64,000 nt of DNA from Streptomyces genisteinicus (GCF_014489615.1 NZ_CP060825.1:4846501-4910500), one strand, 5' to 3'; counted from the first letter of the stretch, positions 39,989 to 48,962 are shown. A program made the numbers and translations. Notes: generated by a model from the letters alone, not told the origin.

Positions 39989-40630
39989 ATGGCGTCGCAG
40001 CAGTCGCAGCAGCAGACGGACGAGCAGGTGAACGACGGTTTCGTCGTCGACACGGAGAACTGCGAGGAGCGCGAGCTGGCGTACCGCGAGCGCGGCACCT
40101 CGCGGCCGATCACGGTGGTCGGCAACCCGGTGCTCCACAAGGAGTGCAAGGACGTCACCGAGTTCGGCGACGAGCTGGCCTCCCTGATCGACGACATGTT
40201 CGCCAGCCAGCGCACCGCCGAGGGCGTCGGGCTCGCCGCCAACCAGATCGGTGTGGACCTCAAGGTCTTCGTCTACGACTGCCCCGACGACGACGGCGTC
40301 CGTCACACGGGCGTGGTGTGCAACCCGGTGCTGGAGGAGCTCGCGCCCGAGCTGCGCAACCTCGACGACTCCAACGAGGGCTGCCTCTCCGTCCCGACCG
40401 CCTACGCCTCCCTCGCCCGGCCCGACTACGCGGTGGTCCGCGGCCAGGACGCGCAGGGCAACCCGATCAAGGTGCGGGGCACCGGGTACTTCGCCCGCTG
40501 CCTCCAGCACGAGACCGACCACCTGTACGGCTACCTCTACATCGACCGGCTCTCCAAGCGGGACCGCAAGGACGCGCTGAAGCAGATGGCCGAGGGCACG
40601 CCGCGCTACGAGGTCGTCGCCAACGACTGA
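39989..40630 (+). CDS. def: Peptide deformylase
   Basis: Def removes the formyl group from the N-terminal Met of new proteins. The three family motifs are present: GVGLAANQIG (about residues 76-85), EGCLSVP (about 130-136, metal-binding Cys) and QHETDHL (about 172-178, HExxH). The 213-residue length includes an N-terminal Gln-rich extension typical of one actinobacterial Def paralogue. GGAGAAGG lies about 13 bases before the ATG. Deformylase genes are often multiple in Streptomyces. Confidence 0.95.
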   Translation: MASQQSQQQTDEQVNDGFVVDTENCEERELAYRERGTSRPITVVGNPVLHKECKDVTEFGDELASLIDDMFASQRTAEGVGLAANQIGVDLKVFVYDCPDDDGVRHTGVVCNPVLEELAPELRNLDDSNEGCLSVPTAYASLARPDYAVVRGQDAQGNPIKVRGTGYFARCLQHETDHLYGYLYIDRLSKRDRKDALKQMAEGTPRYEVVAND

Positions 40631-40649
40631 CACCCGCCGACGCGCCGCG

Positions 40650-40680
40650 AAGGGCCCCGCTCACCAGGAGCGGGGCCCTT
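40650..40680 (+). terminator. Intrinsic terminator after def
   Basis: Perfect 13-bp stem AAGGGCCCCGCTC/GAGCGGGGCCCTT, arms 40650-40662 and 40668-40680, with a 5-base loop. Confidence 0.85.
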
Positions 40681-40840
40681 CCGCCGTCCCGGGGGCCGCG
40701 GCGATGCGCCCCGCGGTCCGGCCGTGTGCGTCACCGGACGGTCATGGGGAGGTCAAGTGCCAGTATTCCGTGGGGTGTTGACGCGCGTAGCGTGTCACGC
40801 CAGTCTCTTGCGTACACCGCTTTCACAACAGGGAGACGCA

Positions 40841-41578
40841 ATGCTGAGACGAACGGCACGACTTCTGTTGTCCATGGTCATGCTCGCTGTCGCGGGGCTG
40901 GCCGGTGTCGTGGCGACGGCCGGGACGGCTCAGGCGGACGGCTGCTACACCTGGGGCCGCACGCTGAGCCAGGGCGCGACCGGCGCCGATGTCACCCAGC
41001 TCCAGATCCGGGTCGCCGGCTACCCGGGCTACGGTGCCGTCCTCGCCGTCGACGGCTCCTACGGCCCGGCCACCGCGGCCGCCGTCAAGCGCTTCCAGGC
41101 GGCGTACGGTCTGGCCGCCGACGGTGTCGCCGGCCCGAACACCTTCAACAAGATCTACGCGCTGCAGGACAACGACTGCACGCCGATCCACTTCACCTAC
41201 GGCGAGCTCAACAACTGCAACTCCACCTGGGCGGGCGGTGCGGTGAGCGCGGCCACGGCCAAGGACAACGCCCTGCGCGCCATGTGGAAGCTGGAGGCCC
41301 TGCGGCACGCGCTGGGCGACCAGCCGATCCGGGTGACCAGCGGCTTCCGCTCGGTCGCCTGCAACAACGCGGCCGGCGGAGCGTCCAGCAGCCGCCACCT
41401 CTACGGTGACGGCGTCGACCTGGGCAGCGGCCCGCACTCGCTGTGCACGCTGGCCAAGCAGGCCCGCAACCACGGCTTCCGCGGGATCCTCGGCCCGGGC
41501 TACCCGGACCACAACGACCACACCCACCTGGACCACCGGTCCGGGCAGTTCTGGTCCGCGCCGAGCTGCGGCATCTGA
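40841..41578 (+). CDS. Secreted M15 zinc D,D-carboxypeptidase-like cell-wall enzyme
   Basis: A 245-residue secreted protein. Residues 1-33 are a signal peptide (Arg-rich start, LLLSMVMLAVAGLAGVVATA, cleavage after AQA). A PG_binding_1 domain follows (TGADVTQLQIRVAGYPG...VDGSYGPATAAAVKRFQAAYGL, about 45-95). The C-terminal M15 domain has VTSGFRS, the zinc-binding SSRHLYGDGVDL (His and Asp, about 186-197) and NDHTHLDH (second His, about 226-233), as in the Streptomyces albus G enzyme. It probably trims peptidoglycan stem peptides. Six further Cys suggest disulfides. GGGAG precedes the ATG. TTGACG (40778-40783) is a possible -35. Confidence 0.92.
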   Translation: MLRRTARLLLSMVMLAVAGLAGVVATAGTAQADGCYTWGRTLSQGATGADVTQLQIRVAGYPGYGAVLAVDGSYGPATAAAVKRFQAAYGLAADGVAGPNTFNKIYALQDNDCTPIHFTYGELNNCNSTWAGGAVSAATAKDNALRAMWKLEALRHALGDQPIRVTSGFRSVACNNAAGGASSSRHLYGDGVDLGSGPHSLCTLAKQARNHGFRGILGPGYPDHNDHTHLDHRSGQFWSAPSCGI

Positions 41579-41598
41579 ACCGCAGCGGCACAGCACAC

Positions 41599-41639
41599 CG
41601 GCGGCCCGCACCTCCCCCCGTGGGAGGTGCGGGCCGCCG
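41599..41639. terminator. Bidirectional intrinsic terminator
   Basis: Perfect 18-bp stem, arms 41599-41616 and 41622-41639, with a 5-base loop, between the converging M15 peptidase and nrdB genes. Confidence 0.88.
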
Positions 41640-41654
41640 CGGTGCCGGGCCGGC

Positions 41655-42671
41655 TCAGAAGTCGTCGTCGAAGGCGACCGAGCCCTCCACGGCGACCTGG
41701 TAGGCCGAGGGACGCCGCTCGAAGAAGTTCGTCAGCTCCTGCACGCCCTGGAGCTCCATGAAGGAGAACGGGTTCTCGGAGCCGTAGACCGGGGCGAACC
41801 CGAGGCGGGTCAGGCGCTGGTCCGCCACGCACTGGAGGTACTCGCGCATGGACGCCGTGTTCATGCCCGGCAGCCCGTCGCCGCACAGGTCGCGGCCGAA
41901 CTGGAGCTCGGCCTCGACGGCCTCCTTCAGCATGTCGGTGACCTGCGCCCGCAGTTCGTCGTCGAAGAGCTCCGGCTCCTCCTTGCGGACGGTGTCCACG
42001 ACCTCGAAGGCGAAGTTCATGTGCATCGTCTCGTCGCGGAACACCCAGTTGGTACCGGTCGCCAGACCGTGCAGCAGGCCGCGCGAGCGGAACCAGTAGA
42101 CGTAGGCGAACGCGCCGTAGAAGAACAGGCCCTCGATGCAGGCCGCGAAGCAGATCAGGTTGAGCAGGAAGCGGCGGCGGTCGGCCTTCGTCTCCAGCCG
42201 GTCGATCTTCTCCACCGAGTCCATCCAGCGGAAGCAGAACTGCGCCTTCTCGCGGATCGAGGGGATGTTCTCCACCGCGGCGAACGCGGCGGCGCGGTCG
42301 TCGTGGTCGGGCAGGTAGGTGTCCAGCAGCGTCAGGTAGAACTGGACGTGCACCGCCTCCTCGAAGAGCTGACGGCTCAGGTAGAGCCGCGCCTCCGGGG
42401 AGTTGATGTGCTTGTACAGCGTCAGAACCAGGTTGTTCGCCACGATCGAGTCACCGGTCGCGAAGAACGCGACCAGCCGGCCGATCATGTGCTGCTCGCC
42501 GGGGGTGAGCTTGGCGAGATCGGAGACGTCCGAGTGGAGGTCGACCTCCTCGACGGTCCAGGTGTTCTTGATCGCGTCGCGGTAGCGCTCGTAGAAGTCG
42601 GGGTAGCGCATCGGGCGCAGGGTGAGCTCGAACCCGGGGTCCAGCAGGTTCTTCTCGGCGGGGGTGGTCAC
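41655..42671 (-). CDS. nrdB: Class Ia ribonucleotide reductase, beta subunit
   Basis: The radical-generating subunit of aerobic ribonucleotide reductase. The 338-residue product carries the di-iron ligands, including EEAVHVQFY (about 102-110) and DETMHMNFAF (about 208-217), and a Tyr-rich core (FFYGAFAYVYWF). I chose the GTG at 42671, which overlaps the nrdA stop (GTGA) and has GAGG 8 bases upstream; the ATG at 42677 would add two residues. The S. coelicolor operon has a third gene, nrdS, after nrdB; here nrdB is followed directly by a terminator. Confidence 0.95.
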   Translation of the reverse strand: MTTPAEKNLLDPGFELTLRPMRYPDFYERYRDAIKNTWTVEEVDLHSDVSDLAKLTPGEQHMIGRLVAFFATGDSIVANNLVLTLYKHINSPEARLYLSRQLFEEAVHVQFYLTLLDTYLPDHDDRAAAFAAVENIPSIREKAQFCFRWMDSVEKIDRLETKADRRRFLLNLICFAACIEGLFFYGAFAYVYWFRSRGLLHGLATGTNWVFRDETMHMNFAFEVVDTVRKEEPELFDDELRAQVTDMLKEAVEAELQFGRDLCGDGLPGMNTASMREYLQCVADQRLTRLGFAPVYGSENPFSFMELQGVQELTNFFERRPSAYQVAVEGSVAFDDDF

Positions 42672-45022
42672 TGGCATGCCTCGCAGGACTCGGGGTTCTC
42701 CAGGGAGCAGGCGACGGCCTCCTCGGGCGTCGCCTGCGCGGGTACGGGGACGGCGGCGGACGCGGCGCGGGCGATCCGGGTCGCCGGGCGCGAACGCAGG
42801 TAGTAGGTGGTCTTCAGGCCCTGCTTCCAGGCGTACGCGTACATCGACGACAGCTTGCCGATGGTGGGCGTCTCCAGGAACAGGTTCAGCGACTGGCTCT
42901 GGTCCAGGTACGGGGTCCGGGCGGCGGCCATGTCGATCAGGCCGCGCTGCGGGATCTCCCACGCGGTGCGGTACAGGTCGCGGACGTCCTCGGGCACCCA
43001 GGTGAAGCCCTGGACCGAGCCGTTGGACTCGCGCAGCGCCTCACGGGTCTGCGCGTCCCACACCCCGAGCCGCTTCAGGTCGTCCACCAGGTACGAGTTG
43101 ACCTGGAGGAACTCCCCGGAGAGCGTCTCGCGCTTGAAGAGGTTGGAGACCTGGGGCTCGATGCACTCGTAGACGCCGGCGATCGAGGCGATGGTCGCCG
43201 TCGGGGCGATGGCCAGCAGCAGCGAGTTGCGCATGCCGGTGACGGCGATCCGGGCGCGCAGCGCCTCCCAGCGCTCCGGCCAGGTCCGCTCGGTGCCGTA
43301 GTGGTCGGGGTGCAGGACACCGCGCGCGGTGCGGGTCTCGTCCCAGGCGGGGAGCGGGCCGTGGCGCTCGGCGAGGTCCGCGGACGCCTCGTAGGAGGCG
43401 AGCATGATCCGCTCGGCGATCCTCGTCGACAGCTCGCGCGCGGCGGGGGAGTCAAAGGGGAGGCGCAGCTTGAAGAAAACGTCCTGGAGGCCCATGGCGC
43501 CCAGACCCACCGGACGCCAGCGGGAGTTGGACCGGCCGGCCTGCTCGGTCGGGTAGAAGTTGATGTCGACGACCCGGTCGAGGAAGGTGACCGCGGTCCG
43601 CACGGTGGCGTCGAGGCGCTCCCAGTCGATGTCGCCGCGGACGGTGTCGACGAAGGCGCCCAGGTTCACCGAACCCAGGTTGCAGACGGCCGTCTCGCCG
43701 TCGTCGGTGACCTCCAGGATCTCCGTGCACAGGTTGGAGGAGTGGACCACCCGGCCGGCCACGGCCGTCTGGTTGGCGGTGCGGTTCGACGCGTCCTTGA
43801 AGGTCATCCAGCCGTTGCCGGTCTGGGCCAGGGTGCGCATCATCCGGCCGTACAGGTCACGGGCGGGCAGCGTCCGCCTGGCCAGGCCCGCCGCCTCGGC
43901 GGCCCGGTACGCGGTGTCGAAGGCCTCGCCCCACAGGTCGACCAGCTCGGGCACGTCGGCGGGGGAGAACAGCGACCACTCGCCGTCGGTCTCCACCCGG
44001 CGCATGAACTCGTCGGGGATCCAGTGCGCGAGGTTGAGGTTGTGGGTGCGCCGGGCGTCCTCGCCGGTGTTGTCCCGCAGTTCCAGGAACTCCTCGATGT
44101 CCGCGTGCCAGGTCTCCAGGTAGACCGCGGCGGCGCCCTTGCGGCGGCCGCCCTGGTTCACGGCGGCGACCGAGGCGTCGAGCGTCTTGAGGAACGGCAC
44201 GATGCCGTTGGAGTGCCCGTTGGTGCCGCGGATGAGGGAACCGCGGGCGCGGACGCGGGAGTAGGAGATGCCGATGCCGCCCGCGTGCTTCGACAGCCGC
44301 GCGACCTGGTGGTAGCGGTCGTAGATGGAGTCGAGCTCGTCCAGCGGGGAGTCCAGCAGGTAGCAGGACGACATCTGGGGGTGGCGGGTGCCGGAGTTGA
44401 AGAGCGTGGGGGAGGAGGGGAGGTAGTCGAGGCGGCTCATCAGCCCGTAGAGCGCGGCGACCTCGTCCAGCGCCCGCGCGCTGTCGTCCTCCGCGAGACC
44501 GGCGGCGACCCGGAGCAGGAAGTGCTGCGGGGTCTCGACGACCTTGCGGGTGATCGGGTGCCGGAGCAGGTAGCGGCTGTAGAGGGTGCGCAGGCCGAAG
44601 TAGCCGAAGCGGTCGTCGGCCGCCGGGTCGATCAGCGCGTCCAGCCGGGCCGCGTTCCGTGTCACGAGGTCCGCGGTGCGGTCGGCGATCAGGCCCTCGC
44701 GGTGGCCCACCGCCACGGACGCGGAGAACGAGACGGCGCCCTCGCCGGCCGCCTCGTCGGTGATCGCGCGCGCCAGGAGCCGGGCCGCGAGCCGGGAGTA
44801 GGCCGGGTCCTCGGAGATCAGACCGGCGGCCGCGTCGGTGGCCAGCGAGCGCAGCTCGGCCTCGTCGGAACCGCTGTGACGGCCGCGCAGAGCGGCGGCG
44901 GCGACCCTGCCGGGGTCGGTGTCCGGCAGGTCGGCCGTGAGGTCGGTCAGGGTCCGCAGCAGTGCGGTGCCGGGGCCGTCGTGCTGCGTGGCCGACACCG
45001 GATCGGCGGGCGCGATGGTCAC
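42668..45022 (-). CDS. nrdA: Class Ia ribonucleotide reductase, alpha subunit
   Basis: The catalytic subunit that reduces ribonucleoside diphosphates. The 784-residue product has an N-terminal cone-type region, PSSPTLFNSGTRHPQMSSCYLL with the first active-site Cys (about 237-258), SSNLCTEILEV and VCNLGSVNLGAFV with Asn-Cys-Glu residues (about 435-460), TATIASIAGVYECIEP, the Tyr pair TTYYLRSRPA (about 745) that carries the radical path, and the C-terminal redox tail CEACQ. GTG at 45022 has GGGAGAG upstream. A cobalamin riboswitch and NrdR-like sites precede it, so B12 and dNTP status control the operon. Confidence 0.95.
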   Translation of the reverse strand: MTIAPADPVSATQHDGPGTALLRTLTDLTADLPDTDPGRVAAAALRGRHSGSDEAELRSLATDAAAGLISEDPAYSRLAARLLARAITDEAAGEGAVSFSASVAVGHREGLIADRTADLVTRNAARLDALIDPAADDRFGYFGLRTLYSRYLLRHPITRKVVETPQHFLLRVAAGLAEDDSARALDEVAALYGLMSRLDYLPSSPTLFNSGTRHPQMSSCYLLDSPLDELDSIYDRYHQVARLSKHAGGIGISYSRVRARGSLIRGTNGHSNGIVPFLKTLDASVAAVNQGGRRKGAAAVYLETWHADIEEFLELRDNTGEDARRTHNLNLAHWIPDEFMRRVETDGEWSLFSPADVPELVDLWGEAFDTAYRAAEAAGLARRTLPARDLYGRMMRTLAQTGNGWMTFKDASNRTANQTAVAGRVVHSSNLCTEILEVTDDGETAVCNLGSVNLGAFVDTVRGDIDWERLDATVRTAVTFLDRVVDINFYPTEQAGRSNSRWRPVGLGAMGLQDVFFKLRLPFDSPAARELSTRIAERIMLASYEASADLAERHGPLPAWDETRTARGVLHPDHYGTERTWPERWEALRARIAVTGMRNSLLLAIAPTATIASIAGVYECIEPQVSNLFKRETLSGEFLQVNSYLVDDLKRLGVWDAQTREALRESNGSVQGFTWVPEDVRDLYRTAWEIPQRGLIDMAAARTPYLDQSQSLNLFLETPTIGKLSSMYAYAWKQGLKTTYYLRSRPATRIARAASAAVPVPAQATPEEAVACSLENPESCEACQ

Positions 45023-45167
45023 GGTGGTGCTCTCCCTCGCTCGGCTCCGGAACGGCGCGAGGAGGTGGCGGGGCCGTGACGGGACGTGCCGGGAGGGCAG
45101 CGCGCACGGCGTCCACCGGCCCAACCGCGAGGCCCGGACGTCTGGGCGTCCGGATCGGTCGAACCGG

Positions 45168-45275
45168 GCGCACCGTCGGCAGGTCCTCGGACTCGCGGGT
45201 ACGACAAAGCGCACCAGAGCACACCGTTGCGGGACAGTTCCGGATTCGCACCGGATTCCCCTGCGGCGACAGCGA
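45168..45275 (-). ncRNA. Cobalamin (B12) riboswitch in the nrdAB leader
   Basis: Read on the minus strand, the leader contains in order GCAGGGGAAT, CCGGTGCGAATCCGG, CTGTCCCGCAACGGTG, a variable arm, and GAGTCCGAGGACCTGCC, the conserved core of the cobalamin riboswitch. GCAGG (45265-45261) pairs with CCTGC (45185-45181), and the flanking CTGTCG pairs with CGACGG to close the element. A hairpin CCGGACG/CGTCCGG (45153-45134) follows. B12 binding would switch off nrdAB when the B12-dependent class II enzyme can work. Confidence 0.93.
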
Positions 45276-45279
45276 GACG

Positions 45280-45322
45280 AGCATACATGTGGGGGCGGGG
45301 TGCTGACGGTGCCCCCACATGT
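45280..45322 (-). promoter_or_regulatory. nrdAB promoter with paired NrdR-like boxes
   Basis: ACATGTGGGGGC (45285-45296) and GCCCCCACATGT (45311-45322) form a perfect inverted repeat whose two ACATGT centres are 32 bp apart, about three helical turns, as for paired NrdR boxes. TATGCT on the minus strand (45285-45280) is the likely -10, so one box abuts it. Confidence 0.65.
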
Positions 45323-45418
45323 TGTGTCCTCTGTGTCCCTCCCGGGGTTCTCGGGGAGGCGGGACGGCAGGCGGGAAGCGGGCCCCGGGCGCCCCGGGCC
45401 GCGACCGGGCGGGAGCCC

Positions 45419-45916
45419 TCAGAGCTCCAGGGCGTACGTCAGCAGCGGGGCGGACGGGATGGGCGACCAGTCCCGTCCGGGGGTGCGGACGAAGCCGAGC
45501 CGGCCGTAGATCCGGTGGGCGGTGTGCATCGACGACTGCGTCGACAGCACCAGCCGCGCGCGCCCCAGAGCCCGCGCGCGGTCCACGCAGACCCGCACCA
45601 GCGCCTCGCCCGCGCCCCGCCCGCGGGCCTCCTCGGCGACGGCCAGGGTGCGGAACTCGGCCTCGCCGGGCCCGGCGATGTCCGCGTAGGGTCCGGGCGC
45701 AGGGACGAACGCCACACCGCCGAGGAGCGCGCCGCCGCCGTCCACGGCGACGTAGACCTCGGTGTGCGCCGCGCGTCCGGCGACGTCGCGCAGGACCTCC
45801 AGATAGGGGTCCTGCGCCCCGAAGTCGAGGAGTCCGCCCCGCAGGTACGCCTGTGCCGTCAGTTCCCCCAGCGGCCCGTACTCGCCCGGCTCGATCCGCC
45901 TGATGGTGATGTCCAT
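45419..45916 (-). CDS. GNAT family N-acetyltransferase
   Basis: A 165-residue acetyl-CoA-dependent transferase. The acetyl-CoA-binding motif A is FRTLAVAEEARGRGAGEALV (about 89-108, containing RGRGAG), and the C-terminal motif is STQSSMHTAHRIYGRLGFVR (about 124-143). The acceptor substrate is unknown. CACACT lies 7 bases before the ATG on the minus strand, so the mRNA may be leaderless. It is not linked to nrdAB or to the symporter by an operon. Confidence 0.9.
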   Translation of the reverse strand: MDITIRRIEPGEYGPLGELTAQAYLRGGLLDFGAQDPYLEVLRDVAGRAAHTEVYVAVDGGGALLGGVAFVPAPGPYADIAGPGEAEFRTLAVAEEARGRGAGEALVRVCVDRARALGRARLVLSTQSSMHTAHRIYGRLGFVRTPGRDWSPIPSAPLLTYALEL

Positions 45917-45944
45917 GCCGGGCAGTGTGCATCAGGCGACGGCG

Positions 45945-45989
45945 GAGGGCCGCCGCACTTCCCGCGCGGGCGCGGGTGCGACGGCCCTC
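45945..45989. terminator. Hairpin between the GNAT and symporter genes
   Basis: GAGGGCCG (45945-45952) pairs with CGGCCCTC (45982-45989), with further GC pairing inside. It lies just past the symporter stop, so it most likely terminates that minus-strand transcript. Confidence 0.6.
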
Positions 45990-46011
45990 TCATGGCCGGT
46001 GGAGCGGTGGT

Positions 46012-47646
46012 TCAGTGACCGCCGGGCGCGCCGGCGGTGGCCGGCGGGAGCTCGGTCCTGACGCCCGGGTCGCCCGCGTCCGCGGTGTAGTCGGCCGGGC
46101 TGGTCTCGTCGACGCCCTCGGGGGCCTTCAGCGCCCGCATGACGAACGTGAGGACCACGGTGACCACGACGTTGAGCACGAAGGCGGTGAGACCGATGTA
46201 GCCGATCTCGCCGATGCCGGGGATCTCGGCGGAGGAGCCGCCGAAGTGCTTCTGGGTGGGGCTCGCGACCCCGTAGGCGGCGGCCGTGCCGTACACCATG
46301 CCGACGGCCCAGCCGCCGATCAGCGCCCAGCGGTGGAACCAGCGGGTGAACAGGCCGCCCACCAGGGCCGGGAAGGTCTGGAGGATCCAGATGCCGCCCA
46401 GGAGCTGGAAGTTGATCGCCACCGTCTTGTCCATGGTGAGGACGAAGGCGAGGGCGCCGACCTTGACCAGCAGCGAGACCAGCTTGGAGACCTTGGTCTC
46501 CTGGGCCGGGGTCGCGTCCGGCTTCAGGAAGTCCTTGTAGATGTTGCGGGTGAAGAGGTTCGCCGCGGCGATGGACATGATCGCGGCGGGCACCAGCGCG
46601 CCGATGCCGATCGCGGCGAAGGCCACGCCCGCGAACCAGTCGGGGAACATGTTCTCGAACAGCTGCGGGATGGCGAGCTGGCCGTTGGCCACGTTGACGC
46701 CGGCCGCGATCGCCATGAAGCCGAGCAGCGCGAGCAGGCCCAGCATCAGCGAGTACAGCGGCAGGATCGTGGTGTTGCGGCGGATCACCTCACGGCTGCG
46801 CGAGGAGAGCGTCGCCGTGATCGAGTGCGGGTACATGAAGAGCGCGAGCGCCGAGCCCAGGGCGAGGGTGGCGTAGCCCCAGTGGCCGGCGTCGCCCGGC
46901 GCGAGCGAGCCGACGGGCTTGCCGGTCGCCTCGTTGGTCTGCGAGAACTTCTCGCTCGCCGCGGAGAAGATGGCGTCGAAGCCGCCGAGCTTGATCGGGA
47001 TGTAGATGATCGCCACCGCGATCACCAGGTAGATCAGGGTGTCCTTGACGAACGCGATCAGCGCCGGGGCCCGCAGGCCCGAGGAGTAGGTGTACGCCGC
47101 GAGGACACCGAACGCGATCAGGATCGGCAGGTCCTTGATGAACCAGTGGGTGTTCTCCCCGCCGCCCACGCCCATGACGTCCAGCACGGCCTGGATGCCG
47201 ACGAGCTGGAGGGCGATGTACGGCATGGTCGCGAGGATGCCGGTGACGGCGACCGCCAGCGACAGGCCCTTGGAGCCGAACCGGCCGCGGACGAAGTCCG
47301 AGGTGGTGACGTAGCCGTGCTTGTGGGAGACCGACCACAGCCGCGGCAGGAAGGTGAAGATCAGCGGGTAGACCAGGATGGTGTACGGCACGGCGAAGAA
47401 GCCGGCCGCGCCCGCCGCGTAGATGGCCGCGGGGACGGCGACGAAGGTGTACGCCGTGTAGAGGTCGCCGCCGAGCAGGAACCAGGTGACCCAGGTGCCG
47501 AACGAGCGGCCGCCGAGGCCCCATTCGTCGAGGCTGTTCTCGTTCTCCGCCTTGCGCCAGCGCGCGGCGAGGAAGCCCATGACCGTGACGGCCAGGAAGA
47601 AGAAGATGAAGACGGCGAGTGCGACGCCGTTCACGCCGTCCTTCAC
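46012..47646 (-). CDS. mctP: Sodium:solute symporter, MctP-like monocarboxylate transporter
   Basis: A 544-residue membrane protein with about 13 helices of the SSS family. GGRSFGTWVTWFLLGGDLYTAYTF (about 45-68) matches the family's early signature, and IGIGALVPAAIMSIAAANLFTRNIYKDFL (about 345-373) the later one. The MctP branch imports lactate, pyruvate and related short-chain acids. The C-terminal tail is polar. GTG at 47646 overlaps the stop of the upstream DUF3311 gene, with GGGAGG before it. The DUF3311-MctP pair is the usual arrangement. Confidence 0.9.
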   Translation of the reverse strand: MKDGVNGVALAVFIFFFLAVTVMGFLAARWRKAENENSLDEWGLGGRSFGTWVTWFLLGGDLYTAYTFVAVPAAIYAAGAAGFFAVPYTILVYPLIFTFLPRLWSVSHKHGYVTTSDFVRGRFGSKGLSLAVAVTGILATMPYIALQLVGIQAVLDVMGVGGGENTHWFIKDLPILIAFGVLAAYTYSSGLRAPALIAFVKDTLIYLVIAVAIIYIPIKLGGFDAIFSAASEKFSQTNEATGKPVGSLAPGDAGHWGYATLALGSALALFMYPHSITATLSSRSREVIRRNTTILPLYSLMLGLLALLGFMAIAAGVNVANGQLAIPQLFENMFPDWFAGVAFAAIGIGALVPAAIMSIAAANLFTRNIYKDFLKPDATPAQETKVSKLVSLLVKVGALAFVLTMDKTVAINFQLLGGIWILQTFPALVGGLFTRWFHRWALIGGWAVGMVYGTAAAYGVASPTQKHFGGSSAEIPGIGEIGYIGLTAFVLNVVVTVVLTFVMRALKAPEGVDETSPADYTADAGDPGVRTELPPATAGAPGGH

Positions 47647-47915
47647 TGCGACGCACCTCCCTTGCGGGCGCGCTGGTCACGCTGCCACAGCTTGTACGCG
47701 ACCATGGTGAGGGCGGTGGAGACCACGACCCAGACCATCTGGTACCAGTAGAAGAACGGGATGCCGATGACGACCGGTTCGATCCTCGCGTAGGAACCGA
47801 CCCAGAGCATCGCCACGAAGGGCGCGATCAGGCACAGGGCGATGACCACGCGCACGGGGGTGACGACGGGTGGTTCTGACTCCGGCGCAGGTGGCGCCTC
47901 GGGCTCTGCTGACAT
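47643..47915 (-). CDS. DUF3311 small membrane subunit
   Basis: A 90-residue protein with a Pro/Glu-rich N-terminus and two transmembrane helices (VVIALCLIAPFVAMLWV and YWYQMVWVVVSTALTMVAY), ending in a basic tail. It matches the DUF3311 family found directly upstream of SSS symporters, probably as an accessory subunit. I chose the ATG at 47915 over the upstream start at 47942. The stop overlaps the symporter start. Confidence 0.88.
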   Translation of the reverse strand: MSAEPEAPPAPESEPPVVTPVRVVIALCLIAPFVAMLWVGSYARIEPVVIGIPFFYWYQMVWVVVSTALTMVAYKLWQRDQRARKGGASQ

Positions 47916-48122
47916 GTGGCTCCGTCCCCTCACTGGTTCCACGGATCACCTTGCGTAACGGGCAGGAAATCTAAGGGACGTGTGCCCTCCACGGAACCCC
48001 CGCCCGGATAACGGACGGATGACGACCACTGGGCGCTCCAGGGGGACCGCTGGGCGCTCCGGAACGACCGTTCGTCCGTGCCGTTCCCCCTGCCGGCGCG
48101 GGGGGTGCCGCCGCCGGAACGG

Positions 48123-48156
48123 CGACAGCCACGCCCCCTCCGGGGCGTGGCTGTCG
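48123..48156 (-). terminator. Intrinsic terminator after dasR
   Basis: Perfect 15-bp stem, arms 48123-48137 and 48142-48156, with a 4-base loop, 42 bases past the dasR stop. The rest of 47916-48122 holds the DUF3311 promoter region and a direct repeat CTGGGCGCTCC (48028 and 48049). Confidence 0.85.
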
Positions 48157-48197
48157 GCGGTGCCCGCCGGACGGGCGGGGGAGCTGGTGCGGCCGGG

Positions 48198-48962
48198 TCA
48201 GTCGGTGGGCCGCTTGAGCCGGGCGACGAACTTGTAGCGGTCGCCGCGGTAGACCGAGCGGACCCACTCCACGGGCTCGCCCCGGGCGTCCAGCGAGTGG
48301 CGCGAGAGCATCAGCATCGGCAGGCCGACGTCGGTGCCGAGCAGCCCTGCCTCACGGGGGGTGGCGAGGGAGGTCTCGATGGTCTCCTCGGCCTCCGCGA
48401 GGTGCACGTCGTACACCTCGGCGAGGGCGGTGTAGAGGGAGGTGTACTTGACCAGGCTGCGGCGCAGGGCCGGGAAGCGCTTCGCGGACAGGTGGGTGGT
48501 CTCGATCGCCATGGGCTCGCCGCTGGCCAGCCGCAGGCGCTCGATGCGCAGCACGCGGCCGCCGGCGGTGATGTCGAGGAGTCCGGCGAGGGTGTCGTCG
48601 GCTGTGACGTATCCGATGTCCAGAAGCTGGGACGTGGGCTCCAGACCCTGGGCGCGCATGTCCTCCGTGTACGAGGTGAGTTGCAGCGCCTGCGACACCT
48701 TGGGCTTGGCGACGAAGGTGCCCTTGCCCTGGATGCGCTCCAGCCTGCCCTCGACGACCAGTTCCTGGAGGGCCTGGCGCACGGTGGTGCGGGAGGTGTC
48801 GAACTCGGCCGCGAGGGTGCGCTCGGGCGGTACGGGGGTGCCGGGGGGAAGGGTTTCGGTCATGTCGAGCAAGTGCCGCTTGAGCCGGTAGTACTTGGGC
48901 ACGCGCGCGATGCGGGTGCCTGGTCCGCCCTCGGGCTCCGTGCCATTCCCGTCCGAGGTCAT
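48198..48962 (-). CDS. dasR: GntR/HutC-family repressor DasR
   Basis: DasR represses chitin and N-acetylglucosamine genes and links them to development and antibiotic production; glucosamine-6-phosphate releases it. The 254-residue product has an N-terminal GntR winged helix (PPERTLAAEFDTSRTTVRQALQELVVEGRL, about 45-74, then GKGTFVAKP) and a UTRA effector domain (about 95-250). It is divergent from dasABC, whose promoter region holds two DasR-like sites. ATG is at 48962. The identification rests on the domain plus the adjacent das cluster. Confidence 0.95.
   Translation of the reverse strand: MTSDGNGTEPEGGPGTRIARVPKYYRLKRHLLDMTETLPPGTPVPPERTLAAEFDTSRTTVRQALQELVVEGRLERIQGKGTFVAKPKVSQALQLTSYTEDMRAQGLEPTSQLLDIGYVTADDTLAGLLDITAGGRVLRIERLRLASGEPMAIETTHLSAKRFPALRRSLVKYTSLYTALAEVYDVHLAEAEETIETSLATPREAGLLGTDVGLPMLMLSRHSLDARGEPVEWVRSVYRGDRYKFVARLKRPTD

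Noticed and set aside
43301..47751. Long plus-strand open frames opposite nrdA and the symporter
   Set aside because: Shadows of convincing minus-strand genes with catalytic motifs.
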